DNA of 64,000 bases from Pseudomonas sp. MYb327 (GTDB lineage Bacteria > Pseudomonadota > Gammaproteobacteria > Pseudomonadales > Pseudomonadaceae), in contig NZ_CP159258.1 in NCBI RefSeq assembly GCF_040438925.1, forward strand, positions 4,782,501 to 4,846,500, given 5' to 3'. Below the pieces are notes generated by a model that did not search any database, was not told the DNA's origin, and worked only from the letters and a program-made list of their open reading frames with translations. This document shows, in pieces, positions 41,068 to 52,372 of the stretch. Every line of letters begins with the position of its first letter. Positions within the stretch are counted from its first letter, which is position 1. The position numbers were made by a program, and so were the translations under genes.

Positions 41068-41511
41068 ATGTTTGGTATCAGCTTCTCTGAACTGCTGCTC
41101 GTCGGCCTCGTTGCCCTGCTGGTGCTGGGCCCCGAGCGTCTGCCGGGCGCTGCGCGCACCGCCGGCCTGTGGGTCGGGCGTCTGAAGCGCAGCTTTAACG
41201 CGATCAAACAGGAAGTTGAGCGTGAAATCGGTGCCGACGAGATTCGTCGGCAACTGCACAACGAGCACATTCTTTCGCTTGAGCAGGAGGCGCGGAAGAT
41301 TTTCACGCCGACCCAGCAGGAGCCGACACCGGTTGAGCACGTGGGAGAGCAGACGATTCACGCTCCCTCCGCTGCAACACCTGCACCCGCTGTAGCGACT
41401 ACCGAACCCGCGCCCGTTGCTGCAGCGCCCGTGGTCGAAGCCGTTGCTCCAGCCGCCGCGCCTGTCGCGCCGGCTCCTCATGACCCAACACTGCCGCCGC
41501 GAGCCCCATGA
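41068..41511 (+). CDS. tatB: Twin-arginine translocase subunit TatB
   Basis: Part of the TatBC receptor for twin-arginine signal peptides. It has 147 residues with a membrane helix at about 5-20 containing the conserved Glu ([21 protein letters not shown]), an amphipathic helix to about 70, and a long disordered Pro/Ala tail (about 85-147). Overlaps tatC by four bases. Confidence 0.95.
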   Translation: MFGISFSELLLVGLVALLVLGPERLPGAARTAGLWVGRLKRSFNAIKQEVEREIGADEIRRQLHNEHILSLEQEARKIFTPTQQEPTPVEHVGEQTIHAPSAATPAPAVATTEPAPVAAAPVVEAVAPAAAPVAPAPHDPTLPPRAP

Positions 41512-42302
41512 GCGATCTCCCTGAAAACGACCAGCACATGCCGCTGGTTTCGCACCTCACCGAGTTGCGTACCCGCCTGCTGCGCTGCGTAGCGGCGATC
41601 TTCATCATCTTCGCCGGGTTGTTCGCCTTTACCCAGCAGATCTATACCTTCGTCTCCACGCCGTTGCGCGCCTACCTGCCGGCCGGTGCGACGATGATCG
41701 CCACCGACGTTTCGTCGCCGTTCCTGACGCCGCTGAAACTGACGATGATGGTCTCGCTGTTCGTGGCGATCCCGGTGATCCTGCACCAGATCTGGGGCTT
41801 CATTGCACCGGGCCTGTACAAGCACGAAAAACGCATCGCCGTGCCATTGCTGGTGTCGAGCATCATCCTGTTTTACGCCGGTATGGCCTTCGCCTATTTC
41901 CTGGTCTTCCCGCTGATCTTCAAGTTCTTCGCCGCTGCCACCCCGGCCGGCGTGGAAATGATGACTGACATCACCAGTTACCTCGACTTCGTCATGACGC
42001 TGTTCTTTGCCTTCGGCGTGGCGTTCGAGATCCCGGTGGCCGTGGTGCTGCTGGTGTGGATCGGCGTGGTCGACGTCAAGTACCTGAAGAAGATCCGTCC
42101 GTATGTGATCATCGGCTGCTTTGTGGTGGGGATGATCCTGACGCCGCCGGACATCTTCTCGCAGACGCTGCTGGCCGTACCGATGTGGTTGCTGTTCGAG
42201 ATCGGCATCCTGTTTGGCGGCCTGGTCAGCAAACGCGGCGAGCATCCGGACGATCAACCGGTTGACGATCACAACGACCAGCCGCCAGCGACCCAGCCGT
42301 GA
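41508..42302 (+). CDS. tatC: Twin-arginine translocase subunit TatC
   Basis: Six-helix inner-membrane core of the Tat receptor. It has 264 residues. The signature [11 protein letters not shown] is near 14-24, and FGVAFEIPV with the conserved Phe-Glu pair near 165-173. A charged Asp/Gln-rich C-terminal tail follows the last helix. Overlaps both tatB and rsmE by four bases. Confidence 0.97.
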   Translation: MSDLPENDQHMPLVSHLTELRTRLLRCVAAIFIIFAGLFAFTQQIYTFVSTPLRAYLPAGATMIATDVSSPFLTPLKLTMMVSLFVAIPVILHQIWGFIAPGLYKHEKRIAVPLLVSSIILFYAGMAFAYFLVFPLIFKFFAAATPAGVEMMTDITSYLDFVMTLFFAFGVAFEIPVAVVLLVWIGVVDVKYLKKIRPYVIIGCFVVGMILTPPDIFSQTLLAVPMWLLFEIGILFGGLVSKRGEHPDDQPVDDHNDQPPATQP

Positions 42303-43006
42303 ACCTGCTACTCCTCGAAGAGGCCGACTTTATTGCGGCCGACCGGGCCGTCCTGCGTGATCGGCGGTTGACCCACATGCAGGAAGTTCACCGCTGTGAA
42401 GTAGGCGACAGCATGCGCGTCGGGCGCATCGGCGGGTTGATGGGCTCTGCCGAAGTGCTGCGCCTGGACACCGGCGAAGCCGAATTGCGCGTCACCCTCG
42501 ATCAACCACCACCCGCCAAGCTGCCACTGACCCTGGTGCTGGCCCTGCCACGGCCCAAAATGCTCCGTAGGGTGTTTCAGACCGTGGCGGCCATGGGTGT
42601 GCCGCGCATCGTGCTGGTGAACAGCTATCGCGTCGAGAAGAGCTTCTGGCAGACACCGTTTCTTGAACCGCAAGCCATTCGCGAACAGTTGATTCTCGGC
42701 CTCGAACAGGCGCGGGACAGCGTGTTGCCGGAAGTGGTGATAGAAAAACGCTTCAAACCCTTCGTTGAAGACCGCTTGCCTGCCATTACCGAGGGAACCC
42801 TTGGCCTGGTTGGCCACCCAGGCAACTACCCGCCCTGCCCTCGTGCGCTGAGCGAACCGGTGACCTTGGCCATCGGCCCGGAGGGCGGGTGGATCCCTTA
42901 CGAAATTGACCTGCTGGGCAAATCCGGCCTGCAACCTGTGCAGTTGGGCGAGCGCATCCTGCGCGTCGAAACTGCCGTTACCGCGTTGCTGGCACGACTC
43001 TTCTAA
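42299..43006 (+). CDS. rsmE: 16S rRNA m3U1498 methyltransferase
   Basis: SPOUT-fold methyltransferase that modifies U1498 of 16S rRNA. It has 235 residues with an N-terminal PUA-like domain and the C-terminal knot motifs [12 protein letters not shown] (about 191-202) and [16 protein letters not shown] (about 216-231). The start overlaps tatC by four bases, so it may share the tat transcript. Confidence 0.95.
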   Translation: MNLLLLEEADFIAADRAVLRDRRLTHMQEVHRCEVGDSMRVGRIGGLMGSAEVLRLDTGEAELRVTLDQPPPAKLPLTLVLALPRPKMLRRVFQTVAAMGVPRIVLVNSYRVEKSFWQTPFLEPQAIREQLILGLEQARDSVLPEVVIEKRFKPFVEDRLPAITEGTLGLVGHPGNYPPCPRALSEPVTLAIGPEGGWIPYEIDLLGKSGLQPVQLGERILRVETAVTALLARLF

Positions 43007-43040
43007 CTGACACCATTCTGCCCGCTCGTCAGAGCGCTTC

Positions 43041-43067
43041 TACAGATTGTCTGCCCACGGCCGATAT
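43041..43067 (+). promoter_or_regulatory. FliA (sigma-28) promoter of the chemoreceptor gene
   Basis: TACA, exactly 15 bases, GCCGATAT. The consensus is TAAA-N15-GCCGATAA, so two mismatches in twelve. It gives a leader of about 35 bases before the start codon. Confidence 0.75.
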
Positions 43068-43108
43068 ACCTCCCATAAAACCAATGTTTGGTCCAAGGGA
43101 GTAGCAGC

Positions 43109-45025
43109 ATGTACCAATGGCTGGCCGATAAGCTGGGAAACGTAGGCGTTAATCGCAAACTGGGCGTCGGCTTCGGTCTGGTGCTGCTGCTGACATTGCT
43201 GATTACCGTCACTGGCTGGACCGGCCTGAGTGACGTAATGAGTCGTGGTGACAAGCTGGGGTACATTTCCGACATCAATGGCCTCACCAAAGATTTGCGC
43301 ATCGCCCGCCTGGATTATGAGATGCGTCGTGGCGAACAAGGCCCGGGCGCCGTCCACGATCTGTTGGGTAAGCTGGACAACGGCCTGCAAGCTGCCCGTC
43401 AGATGATTGAACAGCCCGCCGATGTGGCCATGATCGACCAGCAACTGGCCGCCGTCAGTCAGTACAAGCAAGCTTTCGCCACCTTGACCCAGGCCGGCGC
43501 CAATCGCGAAGACGCCCGCAGCAAGCTCGGTGCTACCGCTGACAATGCCGTCGCCAAGGTCGCTGAAGTTGAAAAATCCATGCTGCAGGGCGAGAGCGTT
43601 GCGCAGTTCAACAGCGTGATCGATTTGAGCAAGCTGCTTCAGCAAGCGCGCTTCCAGGTACGTGGCTACACCTACAGCGGCAAAACCGAGGCCGAGCAAC
43701 CGGCATTGGACGCTATCGACAATGCCCTGAAGTATCTGGAAAGCCTGCCGTCCAAACTCCCCGAAGAACACATTGCCAATCTGAAACAGGCCACTGAATC
43801 GCTCGAAGCCTACCGCGCAGCGGTCAGTCAGTTCCGTGATTCCCAAGTGGCCAGCGCCGACGCACTCAAACACATGGCCGCCCAAGGCGAAATCCTGCTC
43901 GACGTCAGCAAGAAGCTCACGATTTCACAAACTCTCGTGCGCGATACCGACGTGCAACACGCCAAGAACATGCTGTTGCTGGCCACCTCCCTGGCGCTGG
44001 TCTTTGGGCTGTTTGCCGCTTGGGCCATTACTCGGCAAATCGTGATTCCGCTGAACCAGACGCTGAAGGTGGCCGAGCGCATCGCTGCCGGCGACCTGAC
44101 CCATAACCTGGCGTCCAAACGCGCCGACGAACTGGGCCAATTGCAACGCGCTATTCAAAGCATGACTCAAGGCCTGCGCGAACTGATCGGCGGCATCAGC
44201 GAGGGCGTCACGCAAATCGCCAGCGCTGCCGAAGAGCTGTCGGCGGTCACCGAGCAGACCAGCGCCGGGGTCAACAGCCAACGGGTCGAGACTGACCAGG
44301 TGGCCACCGCCATGAACGAAATGACCGCCACCGTACAAGAAGTCGCACGCAATGCTGAAGAGGCGTCCGAGGCCGCTGTTGCCGCCGACCAGCAAGCACG
44401 CGAAGGCGACAAAGTGGTGGGCGAGGCCATCGCCCAGATTGAACGCCTGGCCAAGGAAGTCGGCAATTCCACCGAAGCCATGGGTGAGCTCAAACGCGAA
44501 AGCGACAAGATCGGTAGCGTGCTCGACGTCATTAAGTCCGTGGCCCAGCAAACCAATTTGCTGGCGCTCAACGCCGCCATCGAAGCCGCTCGCGCCGGTG
44601 AAGCCGGACGTGGTTTTGCCGTGGTCGCCGACGAAGTTCGCAGCCTGGCGCAGCGCACGCAGAAATCCACTGAAGAAATCGAAGAGCTGATCGTCGGCCT
44701 GCAAAACGGTACCCAGCAAGTCGCGACGATCATGGACAACAGCCGTACCCTGACCGACAGCAGCGTTGAGCTGACTCGCCGGGCCGGTGGCTCACTGGAG
44801 AGCATCACCCGCACGGTGTCTGCAATCCAGGCGATGAACCAGCAGATCGCCGCGGCCGCCGAGCAGCAAAGTGCCGTGGCTGAAGAGATCAACCGTAGCG
44901 TGTTGAATGTGCGGGATGTATCGGATCAGACGTCGGCGGCAAGTGAGGAAACCGCAGCGTCCAGTGTTGAGCTGGCGCGGTTGGGGACGCATTTGCAGAT
45001 GCTGGTGGGGCGATTCAAGGTTTGA
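43109..45025 (+). CDS. Methyl-accepting chemotaxis protein with a large helical sensor
   Basis: Inner-membrane chemoreceptor of 638 residues from the ATG at 43109 (AAGGGA upstream). Membrane segments are at about 18-38 and 287-306. The ~245-residue, mostly helical periplasmic part between them is the size of an HBM (helical bimodular) domain, as in McpS and McpK. A HAMP domain (about 308-360) and the signalling domain follow, with the conserved tip [17 protein letters not shown] near 484-500. The PAO1 gene at this position is, as I recall, McpK, a 2-oxoglutarate receptor; the ligand here is not shown by sequence alone. Transcribed from a FliA promoter. Confidence 0.9.
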   Translation: MYQWLADKLGNVGVNRKLGVGFGLVLLLTLLITVTGWTGLSDVMSRGDKLGYISDINGLTKDLRIARLDYEMRRGEQGPGAVHDLLGKLDNGLQAARQMIEQPADVAMIDQQLAAVSQYKQAFATLTQAGANREDARSKLGATADNAVAKVAEVEKSMLQGESVAQFNSVIDLSKLLQQARFQVRGYTYSGKTEAEQPALDAIDNALKYLESLPSKLPEEHIANLKQATESLEAYRAAVSQFRDSQVASADALKHMAAQGEILLDVSKKLTISQTLVRDTDVQHAKNMLLLATSLALVFGLFAAWAITRQIVIPLNQTLKVAERIAAGDLTHNLASKRADELGQLQRAIQSMTQGLRELIGGISEGVTQIASAAEELSAVTEQTSAGVNSQRVETDQVATAMNEMTATVQEVARNAEEASEAAVAADQQAREGDKVVGEAIAQIERLAKEVGNSTEAMGELKRESDKIGSVLDVIKSVAQQTNLLALNAAIEAARAGEAGRGFAVVADEVRSLAQRTQKSTEEIEELIVGLQNGTQQVATIMDNSRTLTDSSVELTRRAGGSLESITRTVSAIQAMNQQIAAAAEQQSAVAEEINRSVLNVRDVSDQTSAASEETAASSVELARLGTHLQMLVGRFKV

Positions 45026-45066
45026 GGTGATTCAATTGCCTCGGTTCGCCTGCAACCGAGGTGATG

Positions 45067-45149
45067 AAATCGCCAGCAGGCTGGCTCCCACAGGAATGGT
45101 GTGAACACCACAAATCCACTGTGGGAGCTAGCTGCCTGCTAGCGATTGG
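45067..45149. repeat. REP pair (chemoreceptor-ABC genes)
   Basis: Inverted pair (CGCCAGCAGGCTGGCTCCCACAG left; GTGGGAGCTAGCTGCCTGC right) between convergent genes. The right arm carries the CTAGC core also seen in the 34-bp palindrome at 18951. Confidence 0.83.
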
Positions 45150-45170
45150 CGCCCCCCAAGGCTGCTGCTT

Positions 45171-45905
45171 TCAGAGGACCTGACGCAAGAAAGCCTGAGC
45201 CCGCGGATCCTTCGGTGTTTCAAAGAACTCCGCCGGTGAGGCATCTTCCAGCAACTTGCCGTGATCGAAGAACAGCACCCGATCCGCCACTTCCCGGGCG
45301 AAGCCCATTTCATGGGTAACGCAGACCATGGTCATGCCTTCCACGGCCAGGTTTTTCATCACGTCCAGCACTTCGCCGACCATTTCCGGGTCCAGCGCCG
45401 AGGTCGGCTCGTCGAACAGCATGACCTTGGGCTCCATGGCCAATGCCCGGGCAATCGCCACGCGCTGTTGCTGACCGCCAGACAGGCGCGACGGAAACTC
45501 AGTGGCTTTTTGCGCAATACCGACCTTTTCCAGCAGCGCCATGGCCTTGGCCTCACGCTCTTTTTTGCCGCGCTTGCGCACGACTTTTTGCGCCAGGCAG
45601 AGGTTTTCCAGCACGGTCATATGTGGGAACAGGTTGAAGTGCTGGAACACCATGCCGACTTCGCGGCGGTAGGCGTTGACGTCGGTTTTCGGGTCGGCCA
45701 GTTGCAGACCGTCGATGCTTACCGAGCCAGAGTCGAACTCTTCAAGGCCATTGAGGCAGCGCAGGAAGGTCGATTTACCGGAGCCGGACGGACCGATCAC
45801 CACCAGCACTTCGCCCTTGGCGACGGTCGTGCTGACGTTATCCACCGCGCGTACCACTTGGCCGCGGGTGTCGAAAACTTTTACCAGATCGCGGACTTCA
45901 ATCAC
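45171..45905 (-). CDS. Polar amino-acid ABC transporter, ATP-binding protein
   Basis: Cytoplasmic ATPase of a GlnQ/HisP-type importer. It has 244 residues from a GTG at 45905, preceded by GGAGG and overlapping the permease stop (GTGATTGA). Walker [10 protein letters not shown] is near 32-40, the signature [15 protein letters not shown] near 136-150, and Walker [15 protein letters not shown] near 156-169. Third gene of a binding protein-permease-ATPase operon. Confidence 0.93.
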   Translation of the reverse strand: MIEVRDLVKVFDTRGQVVRAVDNVSTTVAKGEVLVVIGPSGSGKSTFLRCLNGLEEFDSGSVSIDGLQLADPKTDVNAYRREVGMVFQHFNLFPHMTVLENLCLAQKVVRKRGKKEREAKAMALLEKVGIAQKATEFPSRLSGGQQQRVAIARALAMEPKVMLFDEPTSALDPEMVGEVLDVMKNLAVEGMTMVCVTHEMGFAREVADRVLFFDHGKLLEDASPAEFFETPKDPRAQAFLRQVL

Positions 45906-46857
45906 TTTGCGCGAGCCTCCGCTCAAGCCGGCTGGCGATTTTCGACAGCGGCAGGTTGATCAAAAGGTAAAGGCCAGCGACGCAGAACAGGATTTCGAAT
46001 GGTGAGAACGAAGTAGTGATGACTTCACGACCACTTTTCAGCAGTTCGGTAATCGCAATCACCGATACCAGCGAAGTGTCTTTCACCAGGCTGATGAACT
46101 GCCCGGCCAGCGGCGGCAGCACGCGCTTGAACGCTTGCGGCAACACCACATGACGCATCGACTGACCGGCGCTCAATCCCAGGGAACGCGCGGCCTCGTT
46201 CTGGCCACGGGCGATCGACTGCACGCCGGAGCGGATGATCTCGGCCACATAGGCGCCGGTGAACAGCGACAGCGCGGCAATCCCGGCGAACTCGCGGGAC
46301 AGGTTCATCACCGTGCCGATGAAGAAGTAGAAAATGAAGATCTGCACCAGTAGCGGCGTTCCGCGCACCAACTCGACGTAGAGGGTCGAAAGGTCGCGCA
46401 GGGTCGGGTTGTTCGACAGTCGGCACAGGCCGGTGGCGAGACCGATCAGCAGACCGAGCACGCCAGACACCACCGACAACCATAAGGTAGTCCAGAGACC
46501 CCACATCAACGGTCCTGCGGCCCAATGCCGGGTGACACCGATCACATCACCTTCAGCTACATCGTCGCCCTGGGCGACTTGCAGGCTGTTGTCATCGACG
46601 GTCAAGAGTTGCTCATCACCGGCGTCGTTGCGCAGGGTGACTTCGGCCTTGTCGCCCTTGCGCACCAATTCGCTGACAGTCGAAATATCGGCGGCGCGCT
46701 GGGATTCTTCGGCGTGATAGGCGAAGTACTGCGGCACGCGGTTCCAGCGCCATTCGTAGGACATCAGCGAGGTGGCGTAATACAACGCGCCCGCCAGTCC
46801 GATCAGCACCAGCACGGTCAGCACGTGCCAGGGCCATTGGGCTTTTTTCTGTTTCAT
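45898..46857 (-). CDS. Polar amino-acid ABC transporter, permease
   Basis: Inner-membrane permease of the HisM/GlnP type. The ATG at 46857 gives 319 residues; the frame stays open upstream only through REP sequence. TM1 is at about 11-31; a long hydrophilic segment of about 85 residues (33-115) then precedes the usual permease core (TM2 from about 118). The EAA loop region [22 protein letters not shown] is near 225-246. Most family members lack such an insert between the first helices. One permease gene only, so the transporter is presumably a homodimer. Confidence 0.9.
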   Translation of the reverse strand: MKQKKAQWPWHVLTVLVLIGLAGALYYATSLMSYEWRWNRVPQYFAYHAEESQRAADISTVSELVRKGDKAEVTLRNDAGDEQLLTVDDNSLQVAQGDDVAEGDVIGVTRHWAAGPLMWGLWTTLWLSVVSGVLGLLIGLATGLCRLSNNPTLRDLSTLYVELVRGTPLLVQIFIFYFFIGTVMNLSREFAGIAALSLFTGAYVAEIIRSGVQSIARGQNEAARSLGLSAGQSMRHVVLPQAFKRVLPPLAGQFISLVKDTSLVSVIAITELLKSGREVITTSFSPFEILFCVAGLYLLINLPLSKIASRLERRLAQSD

Positions 46858-46898
46858 CAGGGTTAGCAAGTCCGGATTTTGTGTTGCCAGGGAGGCCG

Positions 46899-46979
46899 CC
46901 ATCGCCAGCAAGCCGGCTCCTACAGTTGATCTGGGTGAACACAATCATCCTGTAGGAGCCGGCTTGCTGGCGATTGCCG
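46899..46979. repeat. REP pair (binding protein-permease)
   Basis: Inverted pair with arms ATCGCCAGCAAGCCGGCTCC and GGAGCCGGCTTGCTGGCGAT inside the ABC operon, just after the binding-protein gene. This is where REP hairpins often protect upstream mRNA. Confidence 0.9.
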
Positions 46980-46996
46980 CGACTCGGTCTGAAGCC

Positions 46997-47794
46997 TTAT
47001 TCCATGTCCTTGAGCCACTCGGTGCTCTTGAACCACTTGTCATGGATGCGATCGTAAGTGCCGTCTTCGTGGATCTGGTGCAGGAAGTTGTTGATGAAGT
47101 TGATGCTGTCGTAGTCGCCCTTCTTCAGACCGAAGGCCAGCGGCTCGTAGGTGAACGGCTTATCGAGGAACACCAGTTTGCCGTTGCCGACCTTGTTCAC
47201 CGCGACGACGTTGTAAGGCGCGTCGTAGATGAAGGCATCGGCCTTGCCGTTGACCACGTCGAGCACGGCTTCCTGCTCGTTGTCGTAGCCATGGTACTTG
47301 GCTTTGGAGATCAGCTTCCTGGCGACCATTTCGCCGGTGGTGCCGAGCTTGGAGGTGATGCGGTAGTCGGCGGTATTCAGGTCTTTATAGGACTTGATGG
47401 TGCCTTCCAGCTCCTTGCGGATCAGCAGGGTCTGGCCGACCACGATGAACGGTTCGCTGAAGTTCAGGCGCAGGTTGCGTTCCTGGGTCAGGGTCATGCC
47501 GCTGCCGATCATGTCGAACTTGTCGGTGAGCAAGGCCGGGATGATGCCGTCATAGCCGGTCGAAACCAGCTCCAGTTTGACGCCCATGGCCTTGGACATG
47601 GCTTTGAGGATGTCGACTTCAAAACCGATGATCTCGCCGCGCTTGTTGGTCATTTCAAACGGCATGTAGGTCGGGTCCATGCCGACTTTCAATGTGCCGC
47701 GCTTGACCGCGTCATCAATCGCCCCGGCCTGCGCCGCGCTGACTGCAACCAGTGCCGTGACGCCGACCAGCAGCATCGACAGATACTTCTTCAT
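46997..47794 (-). CDS. Periplasmic amino-acid-binding protein
   Basis: Family 3 solute-binding protein of the ABC importer. The ATG at 47794 gives 265 residues with a signal peptide cleaved after about Ala23 (SAAQAG). The signature GFEVDILKAMSKAMG is near 54-68, and DGIIPALLTDKFDMIGSGM near 80-98. The substrate cannot be read from sequence. First gene of the operon. Confidence 0.92.
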   Translation of the reverse strand: MKKYLSMLLVGVTALVAVSAAQAGAIDDAVKRGTLKVGMDPTYMPFEMTNKRGEIIGFEVDILKAMSKAMGVKLELVSTGYDGIIPALLTDKFDMIGSGMTLTQERNLRLNFSEPFIVVGQTLLIRKELEGTIKSYKDLNTADYRITSKLGTTGEMVARKLISKAKYHGYDNEQEAVLDVVNGKADAFIYDAPYNVVAVNKVGNGKLVFLDKPFTYEPLAFGLKKGDYDSINFINNFLHQIHEDGTYDRIHDKWFKSTEWLKDME

Positions 47795-47962
47795 CTTCAA
47801 GTCCCCAAAACCATAGCGTTTACGGTGCGAAATCGACAGTTTTCCAAGGAAAACAGACAGATACGGACACAAAACGGTCCGGGCGCACCAAGTCGGGGAC
47901 GGATGCTAACGCACTCGCTCGATTGCACAAGGGTTTAGGCAGGAATTGTTGCCTGACGCCAC

Positions 47963-47993
47963 GCAAAAAAACCCCGCTTTCGCGGGGCTTTTC
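47963..47993 (-). terminator. Intrinsic terminator of opgH
   Basis: On the minus strand, AAAAGCCCCGC, GAAA loop, GCGGGGTTTTTTT, directly after the opgH stop codon. Confidence 0.92.
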
Positions 47994-47994
47994 A

Positions 47995-50565
47995 TCATGC
48001 TAACTGAGGTTGAACGCTCAGGGGTTTGAGTGGCAGCAACGGTGCATGGGGATCGGCCTTGAGCGACTTGCGCCATGCGCCCAGCCACTCGGGGTGACCT
48101 TCGTTCCACACCTGCTCATGCAGGCGAGCCAAGGCTACCGGGTCGCTCAGCAGTTGCACTTTCTCGTTGTTGGTCAGGCCTTCAGGCCCAACCTTCATCG
48201 CGTGGCGAACCCGCTCGATCCGCAGCCACTCGATTGGCTCGGCCTGGCCGTGACGGGAGGTCGCCAGCGAGCACGCCAAAGCGTTCTGCTGTGGGTCTAC
48301 TACTGAACGGACGAAACCGTCATTCAATGCATGCCAGCGGTTTTCGTGGGTGTACTGGTCGGTGGCCAGCAATGCCTGTGGCGGATTGTATTCCTCAGGG
48401 ATCAGGAACAGGCTCTCGTCACGGGACTTGAGGCCCAAGCCAACACGACTGGAGATCACGGAAACAGGGATCGACAGCATCAACGAACCGACGATCGGCA
48501 CCAGCCACCAGAGGAAGCTCGGGTTCAGCCAGATCACCAGCAAGGCCCAGAAGAAACCCAGCAAAGTTTGTGGACCGTGGCGTTTTACCGCTTCACTCCA
48601 CGGCGTGGAGTCGTCGTCACGTTGCGGAGAGTTCCAGGTCGCGGCCCAGCCGAGGAACGCAGCGAGAACGAAACGGGTGTGGAAAATCATCCGTACCGGC
48701 GCCAGCAGCATGGAGAACAGCATCTCCAGCAGCATCGACAGCGTCACCTTAAACTTGCCACCGAACTCTTTCGCGCCCTTGGCCCAGATCAGGATGATGC
48801 TCAACAGCTTCGGCAGGAACAACAGCACGATGGTGGTCGAGAACAACGCAATCGCCTTGTCCGGGTGCCATTGTGGCCACAGCGGATAGAGCTGGCGTGG
48901 TTCAAGGAAGTACTGCGGTTCCATCAGCGTGTTGACCGCCAGCAGCGCCGTCGACAACACCAGGAAGAAGAACCAAAGCGGCGCCGACAGGTAAGACATC
49001 ACGCCAGTGAGGAACACCGCACGGTGCACCGGGTGCATGCCTTTCACCAGGAACAGGCGGAAGTTCATCAGGTTGCCGTGGCACCAGCGACGGTCACGCT
49101 TGAGTTCATCCAACAGGTTCGGCGGCAGTTCTTCGTAGCTGCCCGGCAAGTCGTAGGCAATCCACACGCCCCAACCGGCACGACGCATCAACGCAGCTTC
49201 AACGAAGTCGTGGGACAGGATTGCACCGGCGAACGCGCCCTTACCGGGCAACGGCGCCAGGGCGCAGTGCTCGATGAACGGCTTCATGCGGATGATCGCG
49301 TTGTGGCCCCAGTAGTGCGATTCGCCCAACTGCCAGAAGTGCAGACCGGCGGTGAACAGCGGACCGTACACGCGGGTTGCAAATTGCTGCATGCGCGCAT
49401 AAAGGGTATCCATGCCCGACGCACGCGGCGCGGTCTGGATGATCCCGGCGTCCGGCGTGGCTTCCATCAAGCGCACCAGACTGGTCAGGCACTCGCCGCT
49501 CATTACCGAGTCGGCGTCGAGAACGACCATGTATTTATAGTCACCGCCCCAGCGACGGCAGAAGTCGTCGAGGTTGCCGCTTTTACGTTTTACGCGACGG
49601 CGACGGCGGCGATAGAAGATCTTGCCGAAGCCACCCGCCTCACGGCAGACGTCCAGCCAGGCTTGCTGCTCGGCGACGCAAATGTCAGCTTCGTTACTGT
49701 CGCTGAGCACGAAGAAGTCAAAACGGTCCAGGTCACCCGTGGCCGCCACCGACTCGAACGTCGCGCGCAGTCCGGCAAACACCCGTGGCACGTCTTCGTT
49801 GCAGATCGGCATCACAAGTGCGGTGCGAGCGTCCTTTGGAATCGGCTCATTGCCGGCACTTTTACCGGAGATACGGTATTTATCGTGACCAGTGAGCAAC
49901 TCTAGAAAGCCCATCAGGGCGGTCCAGAAACCCGCCGACACCCAGCAGAACAAAATCCCGAACAGGATCAGGATGCTGGTCTGCAGGGCATACGGCAGCA
50001 CTTGCGTGGCCGTTTGCAGCAGCGGTTGGTGCAAGACTTCTTCGAGGTCGACGAACGACCAGCCCTGATACGGCATGATGCCTTTCATGTACCAGCCGGC
50101 GACGATGGTCTGGCCGAGCATCAACACCAACAGAATGTAGCGACGGATCGAACCCACGGTGCGCCAACGGGCAGCCGGCAACACACGCTCGTCTTTCGGT
50201 GGCTTTGGTGGGTTGGTGCGACCAGTCATACGGCGCCAGCCGCGTACCAGAATGTTGGTGCGCCACGGTTCCGGTACGACTTTGGTCCGACGAATCGGCG
50301 GGGTTGCCTTGAGGCAGACCCGACCGCTGGCATCAAGCGCCAGCATTTCGGCGTCCTGCAATTCTTCGGCGGTGCTCAGGGTCAAGCGTGTGCCAACCGA
50401 TGCCTGGGCGGCATCGGCTGGAGCATCGAATGTCGAAGACGACAGACGTTCGTGCAATTCGCTGAAGGACTGGCAGCCCGCGAGTTCCGCGCGCTGCTGG
50501 TCGGTCATCGGCAGGTGAGCCAGGTACTCGGAAAGCGACTCTGGCTGTACTTGGGAATTACTCAT
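47995..50565 (-). CDS. opgH: Glucan glucosyltransferase OpgH
   Basis: Inner-membrane GT2 enzyme that builds the beta-1,2 backbone of osmoregulated periplasmic glucans. It has 856 residues. Membrane helices lie near 145-165 and 190-225 and form a cluster at about 510-690. The catalytic Asp motif [11 protein letters not shown] is near 349-359 and the product-binding motif RDRRWCHGN (Q/RxxRW) near 490-498. The long N-terminal cytoplasmic region is normal. Overlaps opgG by 8 bp. Confidence 0.96.
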   Translation of the reverse strand: MSNSQVQPESLSEYLAHLPMTDQQRAELAGCQSFSELHERLSSSTFDAPADAAQASVGTRLTLSTAEELQDAEMLALDASGRVCLKATPPIRRTKVVPEPWRTNILVRGWRRMTGRTNPPKPPKDERVLPAARWRTVGSIRRYILLVLMLGQTIVAGWYMKGIMPYQGWSFVDLEEVLHQPLLQTATQVLPYALQTSILILFGILFCWVSAGFWTALMGFLELLTGHDKYRISGKSAGNEPIPKDARTALVMPICNEDVPRVFAGLRATFESVAATGDLDRFDFFVLSDSNEADICVAEQQAWLDVCREAGGFGKIFYRRRRRRVKRKSGNLDDFCRRWGGDYKYMVVLDADSVMSGECLTSLVRLMEATPDAGIIQTAPRASGMDTLYARMQQFATRVYGPLFTAGLHFWQLGESHYWGHNAIIRMKPFIEHCALAPLPGKGAFAGAILSHDFVEAALMRRAGWGVWIAYDLPGSYEELPPNLLDELKRDRRWCHGNLMNFRLFLVKGMHPVHRAVFLTGVMSYLSAPLWFFFLVLSTALLAVNTLMEPQYFLEPRQLYPLWPQWHPDKAIALFSTTIVLLFLPKLLSIILIWAKGAKEFGGKFKVTLSMLLEMLFSMLLAPVRMIFHTRFVLAAFLGWAATWNSPQRDDDSTPWSEAVKRHGPQTLLGFFWALLVIWLNPSFLWWLVPIVGSLMLSIPVSVISSRVGLGLKSRDESLFLIPEEYNPPQALLATDQYTHENRWHALNDGFVRSVVDPQQNALACSLATSRHGQAEPIEWLRIERVRHAMKVGPEGLTNNEKVQLLSDPVALARLHEQVWNEGHPEWLGAWRKSLKADPHAPLLPLKPLSVQPQLA

Positions 50566-52372
50566 CGGCAGGCAACTGATAGCTCCAGGTCTCGGTCAGG
50601 ACTTCTTCAGTCGGTGCCGATTCCGGTGTGGCTGGGGCCGCGTCGGCAGCAGCAGGCTGCTTGGCGTCGGTGTTGGCCTGGTCCTTGGCATCTGCAACTG
50701 GCTTGGCGTCGGCCTGCTTGGCCTCGGCAGCCTTCGCGTCCTTGTCGATTTTCTCCGCCTGCTTGGCGGCGACCTTGTCAGCCTTGGCAACGGACGAAGT
50801 GGACGCTGGAACCGACGACTTCGCCAGGTCGGCAGGCACGATGTTCTGGACCAACGCAGCACGCATCTCGGTGGCTTTGCTCGGGTCCTTGATCTTCATG
50901 CGCAGGGTCAGGCGCCAGCCCTTGGTTTCAGGGTTGTAACGCACGCTGTTTTCCACCAGCTCGGAGTTGTCACCGACGCTGACCTGGCTGCGTACGTCCG
51001 TTTCCGGAGGCAATGCCGCCAGGGAAGGACCTTCGAAGTCCACCAGGTACGCAACGCTACCGTCCGGCTGACGAATCAGGTTGGACTGTTTAACGTCGCC
51101 AGTGGAACGCAGGGTCTGCTTGACCCAGGCGCTGTCCGGGGCGTGAATCGACGCTTCATCCATGGTCCAGTGCATACGATATGCGACATCGAGCGGCTGG
51201 CCAGGTTCAGGCAACTTTTCCGGGCTCCAGAAAGCCACGATATTGTCGTTGGTCTCGTCCGCGGTCGGAATCTCTACCAGATCGACGGAGCCTTTGCCCC
51301 AGTCGCCCTTCGGTTCGATCCAGGCGCTTGGGCGCTTGTCGTAACGGTCGTCGAGGTCTTCGTAGTGGCTGAAGTCACGGCCACGTTGCAGCAAGCCGAA
51401 ACCGCGCGGGTTCTCGACCGAGAAGTTGCTCACGGCCAGGTGTTTCGGGTTGTTCAACGGACGCCAGATCCACTCGCCGTTGCCGGCATGGATCGACAGA
51501 CCGCTGGAGTCGTGCAGTTCGCGACGATAGTTCAGTACTTTCGAAGGCTGGTTCGCGCCGAACAAGTACATGCTGGTCAGCGGCGCAACGCCTAGCTTGG
51601 TGACTTTGTCACGCAGGAACATCTGTGCCTTGACGTCGACAATGGTATCGCTGCCCGGACGCAGGGTCAGGCGATAGGCACCGGTCGCCCGTGGCGAATC
51701 CAGCAACGCGAAGATCACCAGGTGCTTGTCACCCGGTTTCGGTTGTTGAACCCAGAACTCGCGGAAACGCGGGAATTCTTCGCCGGACGGCAATGCGGTA
51801 TCGATCGCCATGCCGCGAGCGGACAAACCGTAGACGTGCCCCTTGCCGACAACGCGGAAGTAACTCGCGCCGAGCATGGTCATGATTTCGTCTTGTTTGT
51901 CGGCCTTGTTGATCGGATACAGCACACGGAAACCGGCGTAGCCCAGTTGTTCGGTGGCTTTTGGATCGAATTTCACGTCGCCGAAATCGAAACGACTTGG
52001 ATCGTATTTGATCTCTTCGACGGTGTTAGCCGTGATTTCGTTGATTTTCACCGGCGTATCGAAGTGCATGCCCTGGTGATAAAACGACAGCTTGAACGGG
52101 GTTTTCTGGTCGGCCCATTCGGCTTTTTCCGTCAGGAAACGGATTTTCTGATAGTCCGCGAACTTCATTTCGCGGAACTCTGTCGGCAGGTTACTGCGCG
52201 GCGCTTCGTACTTTTGTCCGGCCAGCTCTTTCGCTTTGACCGAGACATCATCCAGATTGAATGCCCAAATCTGGCCGGCGCTGAGCAGGCAGAGCAGTGC
52301 CGAACCCGCTACCAGAGCACTACGTAACCGTTTGGCAGACAATTTTGGTGCGTTACAGGGACTAACAATCAC
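50558..52372 (-). CDS. opgG: Periplasmic glucan biosynthesis protein OpgG
   Basis: Periplasmic protein acting on the glucan made by OpgH. I choose the GTG at 52372, behind GAGGG, giving 604 residues and a signal peptide ending near Ala36 ([12 protein letters not shown]). The beta-sandwich MdoG domain covers about 37-520. The protein is about 90 residues longer than E. coli OpgG. The extra length is a Lys/Ala/Asp/Gln low-complexity stretch (about 525-585) placed before a final WSYQLP strand. It leads opgG-opgH. Confidence 0.95.
   Translation of the reverse strand: MIVSPCNAPKLSAKRLRSALVAGSALLCLLSAGQIWAFNLDDVSVKAKELAGQKYEAPRSNLPTEFREMKFADYQKIRFLTEKAEWADQKTPFKLSFYHQGMHFDTPVKINEITANTVEEIKYDPSRFDFGDVKFDPKATEQLGYAGFRVLYPINKADKQDEIMTMLGASYFRVVGKGHVYGLSARGMAIDTALPSGEEFPRFREFWVQQPKPGDKHLVIFALLDSPRATGAYRLTLRPGSDTIVDVKAQMFLRDKVTKLGVAPLTSMYLFGANQPSKVLNYRRELHDSSGLSIHAGNGEWIWRPLNNPKHLAVSNFSVENPRGFGLLQRGRDFSHYEDLDDRYDKRPSAWIEPKGDWGKGSVDLVEIPTADETNDNIVAFWSPEKLPEPGQPLDVAYRMHWTMDEASIHAPDSAWVKQTLRSTGDVKQSNLIRQPDGSVAYLVDFEGPSLAALPPETDVRSQVSVGDNSELVENSVRYNPETKGWRLTLRMKIKDPSKATEMRAALVQNIVPADLAKSSVPASTSSVAKADKVAAKQAEKIDKDAKAAEAKQADAKPVADAKDQANTDAKQPAAADAAPATPESAPTEEVLTETWSYQLPADE

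Noticed and set aside
46858..46944. N-terminal extension of the ABC permease
   Set aside because: The extra residues come from translation of a REP copy; the ATG at 46857 begins a normal permease N-terminus.
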